Positions 19,643-28,292 of a stretch of 64,000 nucleotides of DNA are shown here, in pieces. Position 1 is the stretch's first letter. Every line of letters starts with the position of its first letter. Below the pieces are notes generated by a model. It ran no database searches, was not told the DNA's origin, and saw only the letters and a program-made list of their open reading frames with translations. Origin of the DNA: Allobosea sp. Tri-44 (lineage in GTDB: Bacteria > Pseudomonadota > Alphaproteobacteria > Rhizobiales > Beijerinckiaceae); the NCBI RefSeq assembly GCF_004123845.1, contig NZ_NBDP01000005.1:310001-374000 (forward strand). The letters are read 5' to 3'. The position numbers were made by a program, and so were the translations under genes.

Positions 19643-20473
19643 CTAAAAGCGATAGCGCAGCAGCAACCCGATCCGCGCCAGCGGCGGGATCAGCGAGAAG
19701 AACTGGATCGCCAGCCGCGCCGGCCAGGACATCCGGGCGATCTGCTCGGGATCGTAGCCATCCGGATCATAGGCCGTCAGCTCGGTCATGAGCGTCAGGC
19801 CCGGCACCTGCCGCTCCAGCTCGGCGGGATCATCGAGCGCCCAGTGCAATGTCGCGCCGGTCGCCTTGATCGAGGGCTGCAATGCGATCATGCGCAGGCC
19901 GAAAGCGCTATAGGCATCGAAGATGATCTCGCCGGCCGGACAGTGCCGCACCAGCCGCTCCAGCAGCAGCGGCACCTCCTCTTCCGGCAGATAAGGCAGA
20001 AGGCCTTCGGCGACGATCATCGCCGGGCGGTCCTGCGGCAAGTCGGCGATCCAGCCGGGCTCCGTCACCGATGAACCGATCAGGTGGCAGTTCTCGCGCG
20101 CCGAATAGAGCTTTTGCCTGAGCGCGATGACGTCCGGATAGTCGATATCGTACCAGTCGACGCCCGCAGGCGGATCGATCCGGGAGATGCGGCTGTCGAG
20201 CCCGCAGCCGAGATGCAGGACGATCGCATCGTCATGCCTCCCGAGAAAATCGCGCGTCCAGCCGTCGAGGGTATGGGCGCGCATGGCGAGGCCGACCATC
20301 AGGTCGCGGTCAACCTTGAGCCTGGCAAAATCGTAATCGATGCGGGCGGCGGCCTCCGCAGCGAAACGATCCTTGAGCAGCGAATCCGGCAGGCGGCTCT
20401 CGCCGGCCTTGGCCCAGAGCGTGATCAGCAGGGTTTCCTTCTCGCGGGTCAACGCGACCGTCTCGGTCTGCAT
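19643..20473 (-). CDS. SAM-dependent methyltransferase, leucine-carboxyl-methyltransferase family
   Basis: A 276-aa protein starting MQTETVALTREKETLLITLW. The SAM-binding region AIVLHLGCGLDSRISRIDPP, with VDWYDIDYPDVIALRQKLY after it, is typical of the LCM/TcmP family (polyketide O-methyltransferase-like and leucine carboxyl methyltransferases). MIVAEGLLPYLPEEEV is the conserved 'EGLxxYL' region. The substrate cannot be inferred; bacterial members often act on secondary metabolites. It is convergent with the RDD gene and divergent from bpt. Confidence 0.85.
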   Translation of the reverse strand: MQTETVALTREKETLLITLWAKAGESRLPDSLLKDRFAAEAAARIDYDFARLKVDRDLMVGLAMRAHTLDGWTRDFLGRHDDAIVLHLGCGLDSRISRIDPPAGVDWYDIDYPDVIALRQKLYSARENCHLIGSSVTEPGWIADLPQDRPAMIVAEGLLPYLPEEEVPLLLERLVRHCPAGEIIFDAYSAFGLRMIALQPSIKATGATLHWALDDPAELERQVPGLTLMTELTAYDPDGYDPEQIARMSWPARLAIQFFSLIPPLARIGLLLRYRF

Positions 20474-20629
20474 CCGATCGCCCTTATCCCGAGGCCTCCG
20501 CTCGCGCGAAGACTAGCACCGGCTGGAGGGTTATCCCATGTGGTGCGGGCGCCGCAGGGATGGTGCTTGTTGCCGCCGCGTCGGCTGCTAAACTCGCTCT
20601 GATTTCGGCCGTTTCGGAGTCACCCCGAC

Positions 20630-21376
20630 GTGACGCGCCCCTTGCGGGATGCCCCGCAATTCTACCTGACCTCGCCGACGCCCTGCCCCTATCTGCCGGG
20701 CCGAGAGGAACGCAAGGTGTTCACCCATCTCGTCGGGGCGCGGGCGCGCGACCTCAACGACGTGCTCTCGCATGGCGGCTTCAGGCGCTCGCAGAGCATC
20801 GCCTATCGCCCGGCCTGCGAGACTTGCCGGGCCTGCGTTTCGGTGAGGATCGTCGTGGCCGATTTCCGGCCCTCGCGCAGCTTCCGCAAGATCCTGTCGC
20901 ATAACAGCGACCTGATCGGCGAGGCACTGCCGCCGCAGCCACGCTCGGAGCACTATTCGCTGTTCCGCGGCTATCTCGACGATCGCCACCCCGAAGGCGG
21001 CATGGCGACGATGTCGGCGCTCGACTTCGCCATGATGGTCGAGGACACCCATGTCGAGACCAGCCTGATCGAGTATCGCCGGCGCGGGCCCGACAGCGGC
21101 TTCACCGGCCGCGGCCAGGGCGACCTCTACGCCTTCGCCCTGACCGACCGTCTCAGCGACGGACTCTCCATGGTCTATTCGGTCTACGATCCCGCTCTCG
21201 AGGCCCGCTCGCTCGGCACCTTCATGGTGCTCGAACATGTCGAGCGCGCCCGCAAGCTCGGCCTGCCTTACGTCTATCTCGGCTACTGGGTCGAAGGCTC
21301 GCCGAAGATGGCCTACAAGGCCCGCTTCCTGCCGCAGGAGCGCCTGATGCCGCAGGGCTGGGAGCGCTTCGGCTGA
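20630..21376 (+). CDS. bpt: Aspartate/glutamate leucyltransferase (arginyltransferase family)
   Basis: A 248-aa cytosolic aminoacyl-tRNA-protein transferase of the N-degron pathway, which adds leucine to proteins starting with Asp or Glu so that ClpS/ClpAP degrades them. Signature segments are [54 protein letters not shown] and [20 protein letters not shown]. The start is GTG at 20630, with GGAG at 20616-20619 upstream. The gene belongs to the conserved hemB-RDD-bpt neighbourhood, interrupted here by the LCM-type methyltransferase. Confidence 0.93.
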   Translation: MTRPLRDAPQFYLTSPTPCPYLPGREERKVFTHLVGARARDLNDVLSHGGFRRSQSIAYRPACETCRACVSVRIVVADFRPSRSFRKILSHNSDLIGEALPPQPRSEHYSLFRGYLDDRHPEGGMATMSALDFAMMVEDTHVETSLIEYRRRGPDSGFTGRGQGDLYAFALTDRLSDGLSMVYSVYDPALEARSLGTFMVLEHVERARKLGLPYVYLGYWVEGSPKMAYKARFLPQERLMPQGWERFG

Positions 21377-21402
21377 GCGGGTAGACGCCTGTCGCGCGTC
21401 AG

Positions 21403-21478
21403 TCTCGGGCGGAGCAAAGCGCAGACCCGAGAATCTCTGGCAAGCGATGCTCGGGTCAAGCCCGAGCATGACGGGAAT
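21403..21478. repeat. Intergenic palindromic repeat, second copy
   Basis: Two adjacent hairpins: TCTCGGG (21403-21409) with CCCGAGA (21426-21432), and ATGCTCGGG (21447-21455) with CCCGAGCAT (21461-21469), followed by GACGGGAA. The second matches the right end of the element at 19536-19628. It lies directly behind bpt and could act as a transcription end or an mRNA stabiliser. Confidence 0.65.
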
Positions 21479-21595
21479 CGTAATTTAAATCGTTTAATAC
21501 GCACGTCGGCGCTGCAAAAACCGCACTTGCCCGCTGCGCTGCCCTCTGTGCAAGGTGGCTGCAAGGCCGCCGAAGCGGTCGCCCTCGGAGGAAAC

Positions 21596-22243
21596 ATGAC
21601 CGATACGCTGACCGAGCGCCTCGAACGCTGCTACACCGGCATCATCCACGACACGATGCGGGCTATGGGCCTGAAGGACTTCACCCTGCCGCCGGCGCTT
21701 CGCCCGCTGCTGCCCGGCGTGAAACTCGCCGGCCCCGCTTTCACCGTCGAGGGCAAGACCGGCGAATTCGACGCGCACGAGACCCTGCTCGGCTGGACCG
21801 GCCTGCTCTCGGCCGCCAAGCCCGGTCACGTCTGGGTCTGCCAGCCGAACACCGAGGAGGTCGCGCTGATGGGTGAGCTCTCGGCCGAGACCCTCAAGAA
21901 CAAGGGCGTCCGTGGCTGCGTCATCGACGGCCTGTCGCGCGACACCGAGTTCATGGTCGAGATGGGCTTCCAGGCCTATTTCAAGGCCTACACGCCGCGC
22001 GATATCGTCGGCTTCTGGCTGCCCAAGGCGGTCGACGAGCCGATCAAGATCGGCGATGTCTGGATCCGCCCTGGCGACTATATCCTCGCCGATCGCGACG
22101 GCGTCGTGCGCATCCCAGTCGAGATCATCGAGGAAGTCCTGGAGAAATCCGAGACGGCGATCTCAGCGGAGAACAAGGTGCGCACGGCGATCCTCGCCGG
22201 CACCGACCCGCAGCAGGCCTATCTGCAGTTCGGCAAGTTCTGA
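21596..22243 (+). CDS. RraA-like protein, probable 4-hydroxy-4-methyl-2-oxoglutarate aldolase-type lyase
   Basis: A 215-aa protein of the RraA/demethylmenaquinone-methyltransferase-like fold. It begins MTDTLTERLERCYTGIIHDT with GGAGGA at 21587-21592. The central GCVIDGLSRDTEFMVEMGF contains the D-G-x-x-R-D motif that binds the metal and oxaloacetate-type substrates in the class II pyruvate aldolases of this fold; GDYILADRDGVVRIP is the usual C-terminal signature. True RraA (RNase E regulator) is about 160 aa, so the longer protein is more likely catabolic. Its TGA overlaps the next ATG by one base, and the partner genes are UxaA/SuyAB-like lyase halves, so it may split a product of that lyase. 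Confidence 0.82.
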   Translation: MTDTLTERLERCYTGIIHDTMRAMGLKDFTLPPALRPLLPGVKLAGPAFTVEGKTGEFDAHETLLGWTGLLSAAKPGHVWVCQPNTEEVALMGELSAETLKNKGVRGCVIDGLSRDTEFMVEMGFQAYFKAYTPRDIVGFWLPKAVDEPIKIGDVWIRPGDYILADRDGVVRIPVEIIEEVLEKSETAISAENKVRTAILAGTDPQQAYLQFGKF

Positions 22244-22560
22244 TGACCCAGCACGATCCCCGCCTGATCCTGCTCGATCCGCGCGACAATGTCTTCGTCG
22301 CGCGCACCCGCCTGCCGGCGGGCGAGCCTATCGAGACCGGAACCGGTCCGGCGGAGGTCGATCGCGACATCGCGCTCGCCCACAAGATCGCCCGGCGCGC
22401 CATCGCGCCCGGCGAGAAGATCCTGAAATACGGTGCGCCAATCGGCGTGGCGACGATCGCCATCGCCGCCGGCCACCACGTCCATGTCCAGAACATGAAG
22501 AGCGACTACACGCCGACCTATCACCTCGAGGAAGAGCGCAAGGCGGGAGCGGCGCAATGA
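22243..22560 (+). CDS. UxaA N-terminal / SuyA-like small subunit (SAF domain)
   Basis: A 105-aa protein starting MTQHDPRLILLDPRDNVFVA. It matches the small SAF-fold half of altronate or galactarate dehydratases and of sulfolactate sulfo-lyase (SuyA): VARTRLPAGEPI, IALAHKIARRAIAPGEKILK (the conserved H-K-I-A segment), YGAPIGVATIAIAAGHHVHV and HVQNMKSDY. In classical UxaA this forms the N-terminus of one chain; here it is a separate gene whose stop overlaps the large subunit start by 4 bp (ATGA). The two very likely form one enzyme. Confidence 0.85.
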   Translation: MTQHDPRLILLDPRDNVFVARTRLPAGEPIETGTGPAEVDRDIALAHKIARRAIAPGEKILKYGAPIGVATIAIAAGHHVHVQNMKSDYTPTYHLEEERKAGAAQ

Positions 22561-23756
22561 GCGGGTTGCAAGGCTATCTCCGCAGCGACGGCCGCAAGGG
22601 CATCCGCAATGTCGTCGCCGTCGCCTATCTGGTCGAATGCGCCCACCATGTCGCGCGCGAAATCGCCCTGCCCTGGCGCGAGCACGAGGTCCACGCCATC
22701 GGATTCCCGGGCTGCTACCCCAACCCTTACGCCGAGCGGATGATGGAGCAGCTCTGCACCCATCCCAATGTCGGGGCGGTGCTGCTGGTCTCGCTCGGCT
22801 GCGAGAGCTTCAACAAATACGCGCTGGAGCGGGTGGTGCACGCCAGCGGCCGACCGGTGAAGACGATCGTGATCCAGGGCACCGGCGGCACGCGCGCCTC
22901 GATCAAGGAAGGCCGCGCCTGGGTCGAGGAACAGCGGATCGCGCTCGACAGCGCCGAAACCGTGCCGATGCAGGTCAGCGAACTGGTGGTCGGCACCGTC
23001 TGCGGCGGCTCGGACGGCACCTCCGGCATCACCGGCAATCCGGCGGCGGGCCGCGCCTTCGACCAGCTCATCGCCGAAGGCGCGTCCTGCATCTTCGAGG
23101 AAACCGGCGAGCTGATCGGCTGCGAGCACATCATGGCGGCGCGTGCGATCACGCCCGAGCTCGGGCTCGAGCTGGAGAAATCGGTCGCCAAGGCGGCGCG
23201 CTACTACGCGACGCTGGGTTATGGCTCCTTCGCCGCGGGCAATGCCGCGGGCGGGCTCTCGACCATCGAGGAGAAGTCGATGGGCGCCTACGCCAAGTCG
23301 GGCGCCTCGCCGATCTCCGGCCTGTTGAAACCCGGCGACGTGCCGCCGCGCGGTGGGCTCTATCTGCTCGACGTGGTGCCCGACGGCGAGGTCCGCTTCG
23401 GCTTCCCCAACATCAACGACAATGCCGAGATCGCCGAACTGATCGCCTGCGGCGCGCATTGCGTGCTGTTCGTCACCGGGCGCGGCTCGGTGGTGGGGTC
23501 GGCGATCTCGCCGGTCGTCAAGATCTGCGCCAATCCGGAGACTTATCGCCGGATGAGCGACGACATGGACGTCGATGCCGGCCGCATCCTCGAAGGCAAG
23601 GCTGGTCTCGACGAGGTCGGCACCGAAATCCGCGACCTCGTCGTCTCACTCGCTCAGGGCGGGCGGACGAAGTCGGAGGAGCTCGGCCATCAGGAATTCA
23701 TCCTGACCTATAAGAGCTTCGAGCCGCTCGGCCCGGCTTGCCTGCCGGCGGCATAA
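22557..23756 (+). CDS. UxaA C-terminal / SuyB-like large subunit of a sugar-acid dehydratase or sulfo-lyase
   Basis: A 399-aa protein. It starts MSGLQGYLRSDGRKGIRNVV, the usual beginning of the large half of altronate/galactarate dehydratases and SuyB. Family landmarks include IGFPGCYPNPYAERMMEQL, LVSLGCESFNKYALE, VGTVCGGSDGTSGITGNPAA and ISPVVKICANPETYRRM. The conserved cysteines in the first two could bind iron. Substrate cannot be told from sequence: D-altronate, D-galactarate, an L-sugar acid or sulfolactate are all possible. The coupled RraA-like gene suggests a product cleaved by a pyruvate aldolase. No transporter or regulator is adjacent. Confidence 0.85.
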   Translation: MSGLQGYLRSDGRKGIRNVVAVAYLVECAHHVAREIALPWREHEVHAIGFPGCYPNPYAERMMEQLCTHPNVGAVLLVSLGCESFNKYALERVVHASGRPVKTIVIQGTGGTRASIKEGRAWVEEQRIALDSAETVPMQVSELVVGTVCGGSDGTSGITGNPAAGRAFDQLIAEGASCIFEETGELIGCEHIMAARAITPELGLELEKSVAKAARYYATLGYGSFAAGNAAGGLSTIEEKSMGAYAKSGASPISGLLKPGDVPPRGGLYLLDVVPDGEVRFGFPNINDNAEIAELIACGAHCVLFVTGRGSVVGSAISPVVKICANPETYRRMSDDMDVDAGRILEGKAGLDEVGTEIRDLVVSLAQGGRTKSEELGHQEFILTYKSFEPLGPACLPAA

Positions 23757-23841
23757 GATCCGAACGCTGCGCAGCCGTCCTTGACCCCTCCCCTGACCCG
23801 GCACTAACCTTGGGTCATCGGGGACGGGCAGGACCAAGATC

Positions 23842-24204
23842 ATGGCGCTCACCTCGCCACGCTTTTCCGCCAATGACCGCCTGAGGAAGGCTGCCGAGAA
23901 CGCGCCGCCGCTGAAGCAGGGCGAGCGCGGCCAGGCGGTCGCCATCATCCAGCTCGCTCTCACCGATCTTGGCCTGGCGATGCCGAGCTCGACCAATCAG
24001 GGCCGCACCCTGCCTGACGGGATTTTCGGTCCGGAGACAGCGCGCCGAATTCGCAGTTTCCAAACGGCCAATGGACTCGTCGCCGACGCCATCGTCGGCC
24101 CGCTGACCATGGCCGCGCTGGAGCGCGCCATCATCGCGCAGAGCGCCCTCAACCGGCGGGCCGATGCTGCCAAGGCACGCACGCACAGCGCCGCCGTTCG
24201 CTAG
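23842..24204 (+). CDS. Peptidoglycan-binding-domain protein without signal peptide
   Basis: A 120-aa protein starting MALTSPRFSANDRLRKAAEN. Residues 25-98 form one PG_binding_1 domain: LKQGERGQAVAIIQLALTDL, then DGIFGPETARRIRSFQTANG and DAIVGPLTMAALERAI, with the usual repeat of aliphatic and G-x-x-T residues. There is no signal peptide or membrane segment, which is odd for a wall-binding module. It precedes an unknown 308-aa gene by 63 bp on the same strand. Possible roles are an unconventionally exported wall-binding protein or an adaptor; neither is supported further. Confidence 0.8.
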   Translation: MALTSPRFSANDRLRKAAENAPPLKQGERGQAVAIIQLALTDLGLAMPSSTNQGRTLPDGIFGPETARRIRSFQTANGLVADAIVGPLTMAALERAIIAQSALNRRADAAKARTHSAAVR

Positions 24205-24267
24205 ATCGACGCTCCCAGCCCCGCAGGCCTGGGGTAACCGGGACATCCGATATCAGCAGGAGTAGCC

Positions 24268-25194
24268 ATGGTTATCGCGATCGCTCCCGGCAGCGCCACG
24301 ATCACCGCCAACAAGGGCGGCTCACGCACCGACATTCATGTCGGCACCGAACACGCTTTGCTCCACTGCACCACCAAGGTGCGCCGCGCCGCGGCGGACG
24401 AAGCCGCGGGGCATCCCGGCCATACAGGCCCGATGATCACCTGCACCGGCACCGTGCTGATGTCGGGCGACCCGGCCAATCGGCAGGACAAGATCGACCT
24501 GATGAGCAATTGGGAGTTCGGGATGATCCTGGTCGCCGACATCGTCGTCTACGAGGCGCACTATGCCGGGCGGATGGCCAATGAAGGCAGCATCGTCGTC
24601 AATCTCAAATCCGCTTTCGGCACCAATCCATCGCTGGACGGCGACGGCGACCTGCCGACCGTCGACGAGATGATCTTCGACCCGAGCAATCAGGTCATCA
24701 CCGACCAGACCACCGGCACCAAGGGCTTCCTGGTGACCTATAAATTCGGCGACCATCCCAACAACCCGTTCCCGCTGCGCCAGACCAACAGCAAGGCTCA
24801 TTCGCCGAACTTCCTGCACACGGCGCGGCGCGACGAAGGCTTCATCGCCTATTTCGTCGCAAGGGAGCGCGGCACGACGGTGCACCATCTGGCGCGGATC
24901 GGCTGGCACACGATCTGGCACGGCACGCTGGGCTGGACCTCGCCGACCGCGAAGCCGACGGCCGCTATGGTGACTTCGCGCATCGATATCGGCCAACCGA
25001 CCACCGACGCGGTCGACAACACCGCCTTCCCGCGCTCGGCCGCCATCGCCAAGAACCCGCAGCGCCCGACCTGCAACGAGCAGGACGGCACCGCCTTCGA
25101 CAGGGGTTACGGCCCGACCGCCAGCGAGCCGGTGCGAACCGAGTCGACCACGCGGCCCGGCAACCTGCCGAGCAATTTCTTCCCGACGCCCTGA
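24268..25194 (+). CDS. Unrecognised 308-aa soluble protein
   Basis: I do not recognise this family. It begins MVIAIAPGSATITANKGGSR with a good ribosome-binding site (AGGAG about 7 bp upstream). The N-terminal 200 residues look like a compact, beta-rich domain with several His residues (HALLHCTT, GHPGHTGPMITC, EAHYAGRM, ERGTTVHHLARIGWHTIWHG) and four cysteines; aspartates cluster in GTNPSLDGDGDLPTVDEM, which resembles a calcium-binding loop. The last 60 residues are Pro/Thr-rich and probably disordered. There is no signal peptide. It follows the peptidoglycan-binding protein on the same strand and ends near the convergent opgG-like gene. Confidence 0.72.
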   Translation: MVIAIAPGSATITANKGGSRTDIHVGTEHALLHCTTKVRRAAADEAAGHPGHTGPMITCTGTVLMSGDPANRQDKIDLMSNWEFGMILVADIVVYEAHYAGRMANEGSIVVNLKSAFGTNPSLDGDGDLPTVDEMIFDPSNQVITDQTTGTKGFLVTYKFGDHPNNPFPLRQTNSKAHSPNFLHTARRDEGFIAYFVARERGTTVHHLARIGWHTIWHGTLGWTSPTAKPTAAMVTSRIDIGQPTTDAVDNTAFPRSAAIAKNPQRPTCNEQDGTAFDRGYGPTASEPVRTESTTRPGNLPSNFFPTP

Positions 25195-25244
25195 GACAGG
25201 GGCTCATCGCGAGACCCCGGCCTGCCTACCGGCCGCCCGCCCGG

Positions 25245-26891
25245 TCAATCGTTGCGCGCGGCGGGGCTGGTGCCAGAACTGGCCGGCTGCGGCGCTGGCG
25301 CGGTCCAGGACGCCGTCCAGGTTTCGCTGAGCGTGTGCTTCGCCGTCTTCAGGAAAAGCCGCAGATCGGTGCTTTCGCCGAGCCGCAAGCTCACGTCGAC
25401 GATCGCGCGGAAGCCCTTCGCCGCGATGTTCGGGTCGACGATGGTGCCGGCGACGGTGCCGGCCGAGACCGTCGCGACCACCGAGACACGCTTGGGATCG
25501 GAGAGATAGTATTCGAGGTCGCCGGCATTGAAGTCGACGATGAAGCGGCGCCTCGCCAGCCCTGCCGCAGCATCGAGCTCTTCGCGCGCAGCAAAGCTGC
25601 TCTGCACCTGCGCCATCGCGTGCAGCGTCTCGGTCGTCGACACCGTGGTGATGCGATAGCTCAGTTCGGTCGCCTGGCCGCTCGGCAGAGGCGTCTTCGG
25701 TGTCCAGCAGCAGACGACGTTGTCGAATTCCTCGCCCTGGGTCGGGATTTCGATCAGGTCGACTCGGCCCTCGCCCCAGTCGCCTGATGGTTCGACCCAA
25801 TAGCCGGGACGGGCGTGGTAGTGCGCTTCCAGATCCTGGTAGTGGCCGAATTCACGGTCTCGCTGGATCAGCCCGAAACCGCGCGGGTTGCGGTCGTGGA
25901 AGGACGAGATCGTCAGCGCCTGCGGGTTCCGGATCGGACGCCAGATCCATTCGCCCGCACCGGTCTTCAGCATCAGCCCGTCGGAATCGTGGACCTCGGG
26001 TCGAAAGTCGGTGCGCTGCTCGCGGTCGCCTTCGCCGGCGAGGAACATCGAGGTCAACGGCGCGATGCCGATGCGCTCGATCGTTCGCCGCGGCACGATT
26101 GTCGCCGTGACGGCGACGCTGGTCTGCTGGCCGGGCGTCACGACATAGCGGAAGGCGCCGCTCACGGACGGTGAATCCAGCAGGGCATAGATGACGAGGT
26201 CGAGGTTGTCGGGCTTCGGCTTCTCCAGCCAGAGCGCGCGAAAGAACGGAAACTCCTCGGCCTGCTCGCCGCCGACATCGAGCGCCAGCGAGCGCGCCGA
26301 AAGGCCATAGCGATGGCCGCGGCCGAGGAAGCGGAAATAACTGGCGCCGAGGAACGAGATCACCTCGTCCTGCACCTTCAGGTCGTTGAGCGTCGTCGTG
26401 ACGGCGAAGCCGGCGAAACCGAGCGAGATCGGCAGCTTCTGCGGGACCTGCGCCTTGCCATATTCGAACAGCGCCATGTTGAACGGCAGCGGGATCGCGG
26501 TTCCGTCGCTGATCACATGAACCGGCACCGGCTTGTCGTGCAGGAAGCCGAGATGGAACAGATGCAGGCGGTAGTCTGAGCCGCTCTCCTGCCAGAGCGC
26601 CTTGTCCCTGCGGAACCGGATCTCGCGATAGCTGTCATAGGTCAGCGATTTCAGCGCCTCCGGGATGGCGGGCGCGCTCGTGTCGAACGGCCGGGCTGCG
26701 AGCTCGCGGGCCTGGCGGACGACATCCTCATAGCCGAAATTGCCTCGCCGTTGCTCGGCGGGCGTCGTGTTCGGCGCGGCAGCCGGCGGGCGGCTGTCCT
26801 GGGCACCGGCGGATGAGGCGACCGCAGCCGTCGAGGCGAGAGCCGCGATGATGGCGCGGCGAGACGGCCGCGCCCGATCACAAGAGAACAT
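25245..26891 (-). CDS. Glucan biosynthesis protein, OpgG/OpgD (MdoG) family
   Basis: A 548-aa periplasmic protein of osmoregulated periplasmic glucan synthesis. The start MFSCDRARPSRRAIIAALAS ending SSAGAQ is a Tat-type signal (SRRAII). The MdoG domain follows: NFGYEDVVRQARELAARPFD, YDSYREIRFRRDKALW, HLFHLGFLHDKPVPVHVI, then ERIGIAPLTSMFLAGEGD and FHDRNPRGFGLIQRDREFGH. Both OpgG and OpgD contain these; the Tat signal favours OpgD. There is no opgH glucosyltransferase alongside. The frame is open 60 codons upstream of the chosen start, but those codons carry no signal peptide. Confidence 0.9.
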   Translation of the reverse strand: MFSCDRARPSRRAIIAALASTAAVASSAGAQDSRPPAAAPNTTPAEQRRGNFGYEDVVRQARELAARPFDTSAPAIPEALKSLTYDSYREIRFRRDKALWQESGSDYRLHLFHLGFLHDKPVPVHVISDGTAIPLPFNMALFEYGKAQVPQKLPISLGFAGFAVTTTLNDLKVQDEVISFLGASYFRFLGRGHRYGLSARSLALDVGGEQAEEFPFFRALWLEKPKPDNLDLVIYALLDSPSVSGAFRYVVTPGQQTSVAVTATIVPRRTIERIGIAPLTSMFLAGEGDREQRTDFRPEVHDSDGLMLKTGAGEWIWRPIRNPQALTISSFHDRNPRGFGLIQRDREFGHYQDLEAHYHARPGYWVEPSGDWGEGRVDLIEIPTQGEEFDNVVCCWTPKTPLPSGQATELSYRITTVSTTETLHAMAQVQSSFAAREELDAAAGLARRRFIVDFNAGDLEYYLSDPKRVSVVATVSAGTVAGTIVDPNIAAKGFRAIVDVSLRLGESTDLRLFLKTAKHTLSETWTASWTAPAPQPASSGTSPAARND

Positions 26892-27047
26892 GTCGCTCTG
26901 GTCGAGCGGGGGCGTGCTCACATCGGGCTCCGCAGGAATCGCGACGCGTTCGTCGTGTCGCTTGCGATCTGCCAACGTCGCGGTGACGACGAAGTTCCGG
27001 CGGGAAGGGATCGCTGACCCATGCCATAGATTATCCTTGTGATAAAC

Positions 27048-27062
27048 ACAACCTATGGTTGT
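27048..27062. promoter_or_regulatory. Inverted repeat between opgG-like and DUF2336 genes
   Basis: ACAACC (27048-27053) TAT GGTTGT (27057-27062) is a perfect dyad in an AT-rich part of the 290-bp divergent gap at 26892-27181. It could be an operator for either gene. No other feature stands out in the gap. Confidence 0.3.
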
Positions 27063-27181
27063 TGTAAGCAATACTGAAAATACTGGAAAATCGTCGATCG
27101 GCTTAAGACTAAATCAAATTGCGCTGCGGCACTGTCCCGTGAACGGCGTCAGAATACCGCCGGTGCCTTGTGGAAGAATCC

Positions 27182-28201
27182 ATGCTGCAGACCCTCACCC
27201 GCATGCCGGCGGAGATGTCCTCGGACTCCCGGCGCAAGCTTCTCAATGCCGTGACCGACCTGTTCCTGCTCGACGCCGATCCGAGCGAGGAATCGCAGGA
27301 GCACTACGGCGACATCGCGCTGCGCTCGTTGCCGCATCTGGATGCTGAGGGTCGCCGCGAATATGCGGATTCCGTCGCCGAGACGGCGACCCTGCCGCGC
27401 CCGGTCGCGGTGTCGCTGGCGAACGATAGCGACAGCGAAGTCGCACGGCTCGTGCTCAAGCTCTCGCCGGTCCTGACCGACACCGATCTGGCGGCCATCG
27501 CCATCAGCCAGACGCAGGCGCATCTCGCAGCCATCGCCGAGCGCGCCCGCCTGTCGGAGGGCGTCACCGACATCCTGGTCGAGCGCGGCGATTCGACGGT
27601 GCTCCGCTCCGTTTCCGGCAATGAGGGCGCCCAGTTCTCCGACCATGGCTTCGATCGGCTGCTGCAGCGCGGCGGCGACGACGCCGTGGTGGGCGACGCG
27701 CTGGCGCGCCGCTCCGACCTGTCGCCGCAGCGCGCCGAGCGGGTGCTGCGCATCGTCGAGCAGATGTCGGATCCCGCAGCCGAAGCGAGCTCGCACCAGG
27801 CCACGATGATGGCGCGTCAGGCGCGGCAGCAACGCCGCGAAGTCCGGCTGCTCATCGCCGACCTGCAGGCGGGCGCACGCAGCCTCGACGAGGTCGTCAC
27901 GATGCTGGCGGAGGAGGATCGCGCCTTCCACCTTGCGCAGGTGATCGCGACCCGCGCCGACGTCACCAACGAGCAGGCCCTGCGTGTGCTGCTGCAGCGC
28001 GACGTCAGCGGCATCGCCGTGCTCTCGCGCATGCTGGAACTCGGCAAGGATACCTTCCACGCCGTCCTGCTGCTGCGCGGGCGGCGCCTCTACTTCAAGG
28101 CCAAGGATATCGAGGACGACCTCAAAGCCTATGAGCAGCTCGACATGGCCACCGCCGAGCGGACGATGCGCTTCCTGCGCCTCAAGACCAAGTTGAGCTG
28201 A
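27182..28201 (+). CDS. DUF2336 domain-containing protein
   Basis: A 339-aa, almost entirely helical cytosolic protein made of HEAT-like helical pairs (AVSLANDSDSEVARLVLKLS, TDTDLAAIAISQTQAHLAAI, VVGDALARRSDLSPQRAERV). This composition and the order of segments match DUF2336 proteins, common in Alphaproteobacteria and of unknown function. I prefer the ATG at 27182 with GGAAGA just upstream; a GTG at 27170 would add four residues. It is divergent from the opgG-like gene. The C-terminus (FKAKDIEDDLKAYEQLDMAT) is the usual end. Confidence 0.82.
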   Translation: MLQTLTRMPAEMSSDSRRKLLNAVTDLFLLDADPSEESQEHYGDIALRSLPHLDAEGRREYADSVAETATLPRPVAVSLANDSDSEVARLVLKLSPVLTDTDLAAIAISQTQAHLAAIAERARLSEGVTDILVERGDSTVLRSVSGNEGAQFSDHGFDRLLQRGGDDAVVGDALARRSDLSPQRAERVLRIVEQMSDPAAEASSHQATMMARQARQQRREVRLLIADLQAGARSLDEVVTMLAEEDRAFHLAQVIATRADVTNEQALRVLLQRDVSGIAVLSRMLELGKDTFHAVLLLRGRRLYFKAKDIEDDLKAYEQLDMATAERTMRFLRLKTKLS

Positions 28202-28292
28202 GCCGGCAACGCACCTGCCGCCACAAAAGCGCGACAATCGCGCCCTCACCTGCTAACCCATGAGCATGATCCTGGCTGCGGGTAGCGCACGC

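Noticed and set aside
23842..25194. Contractile injection or phage module
   Set aside because: Only a peptidoglycan-binding protein and one unknown protein are present; no tube, sheath, baseplate or ATPase genes are nearby.
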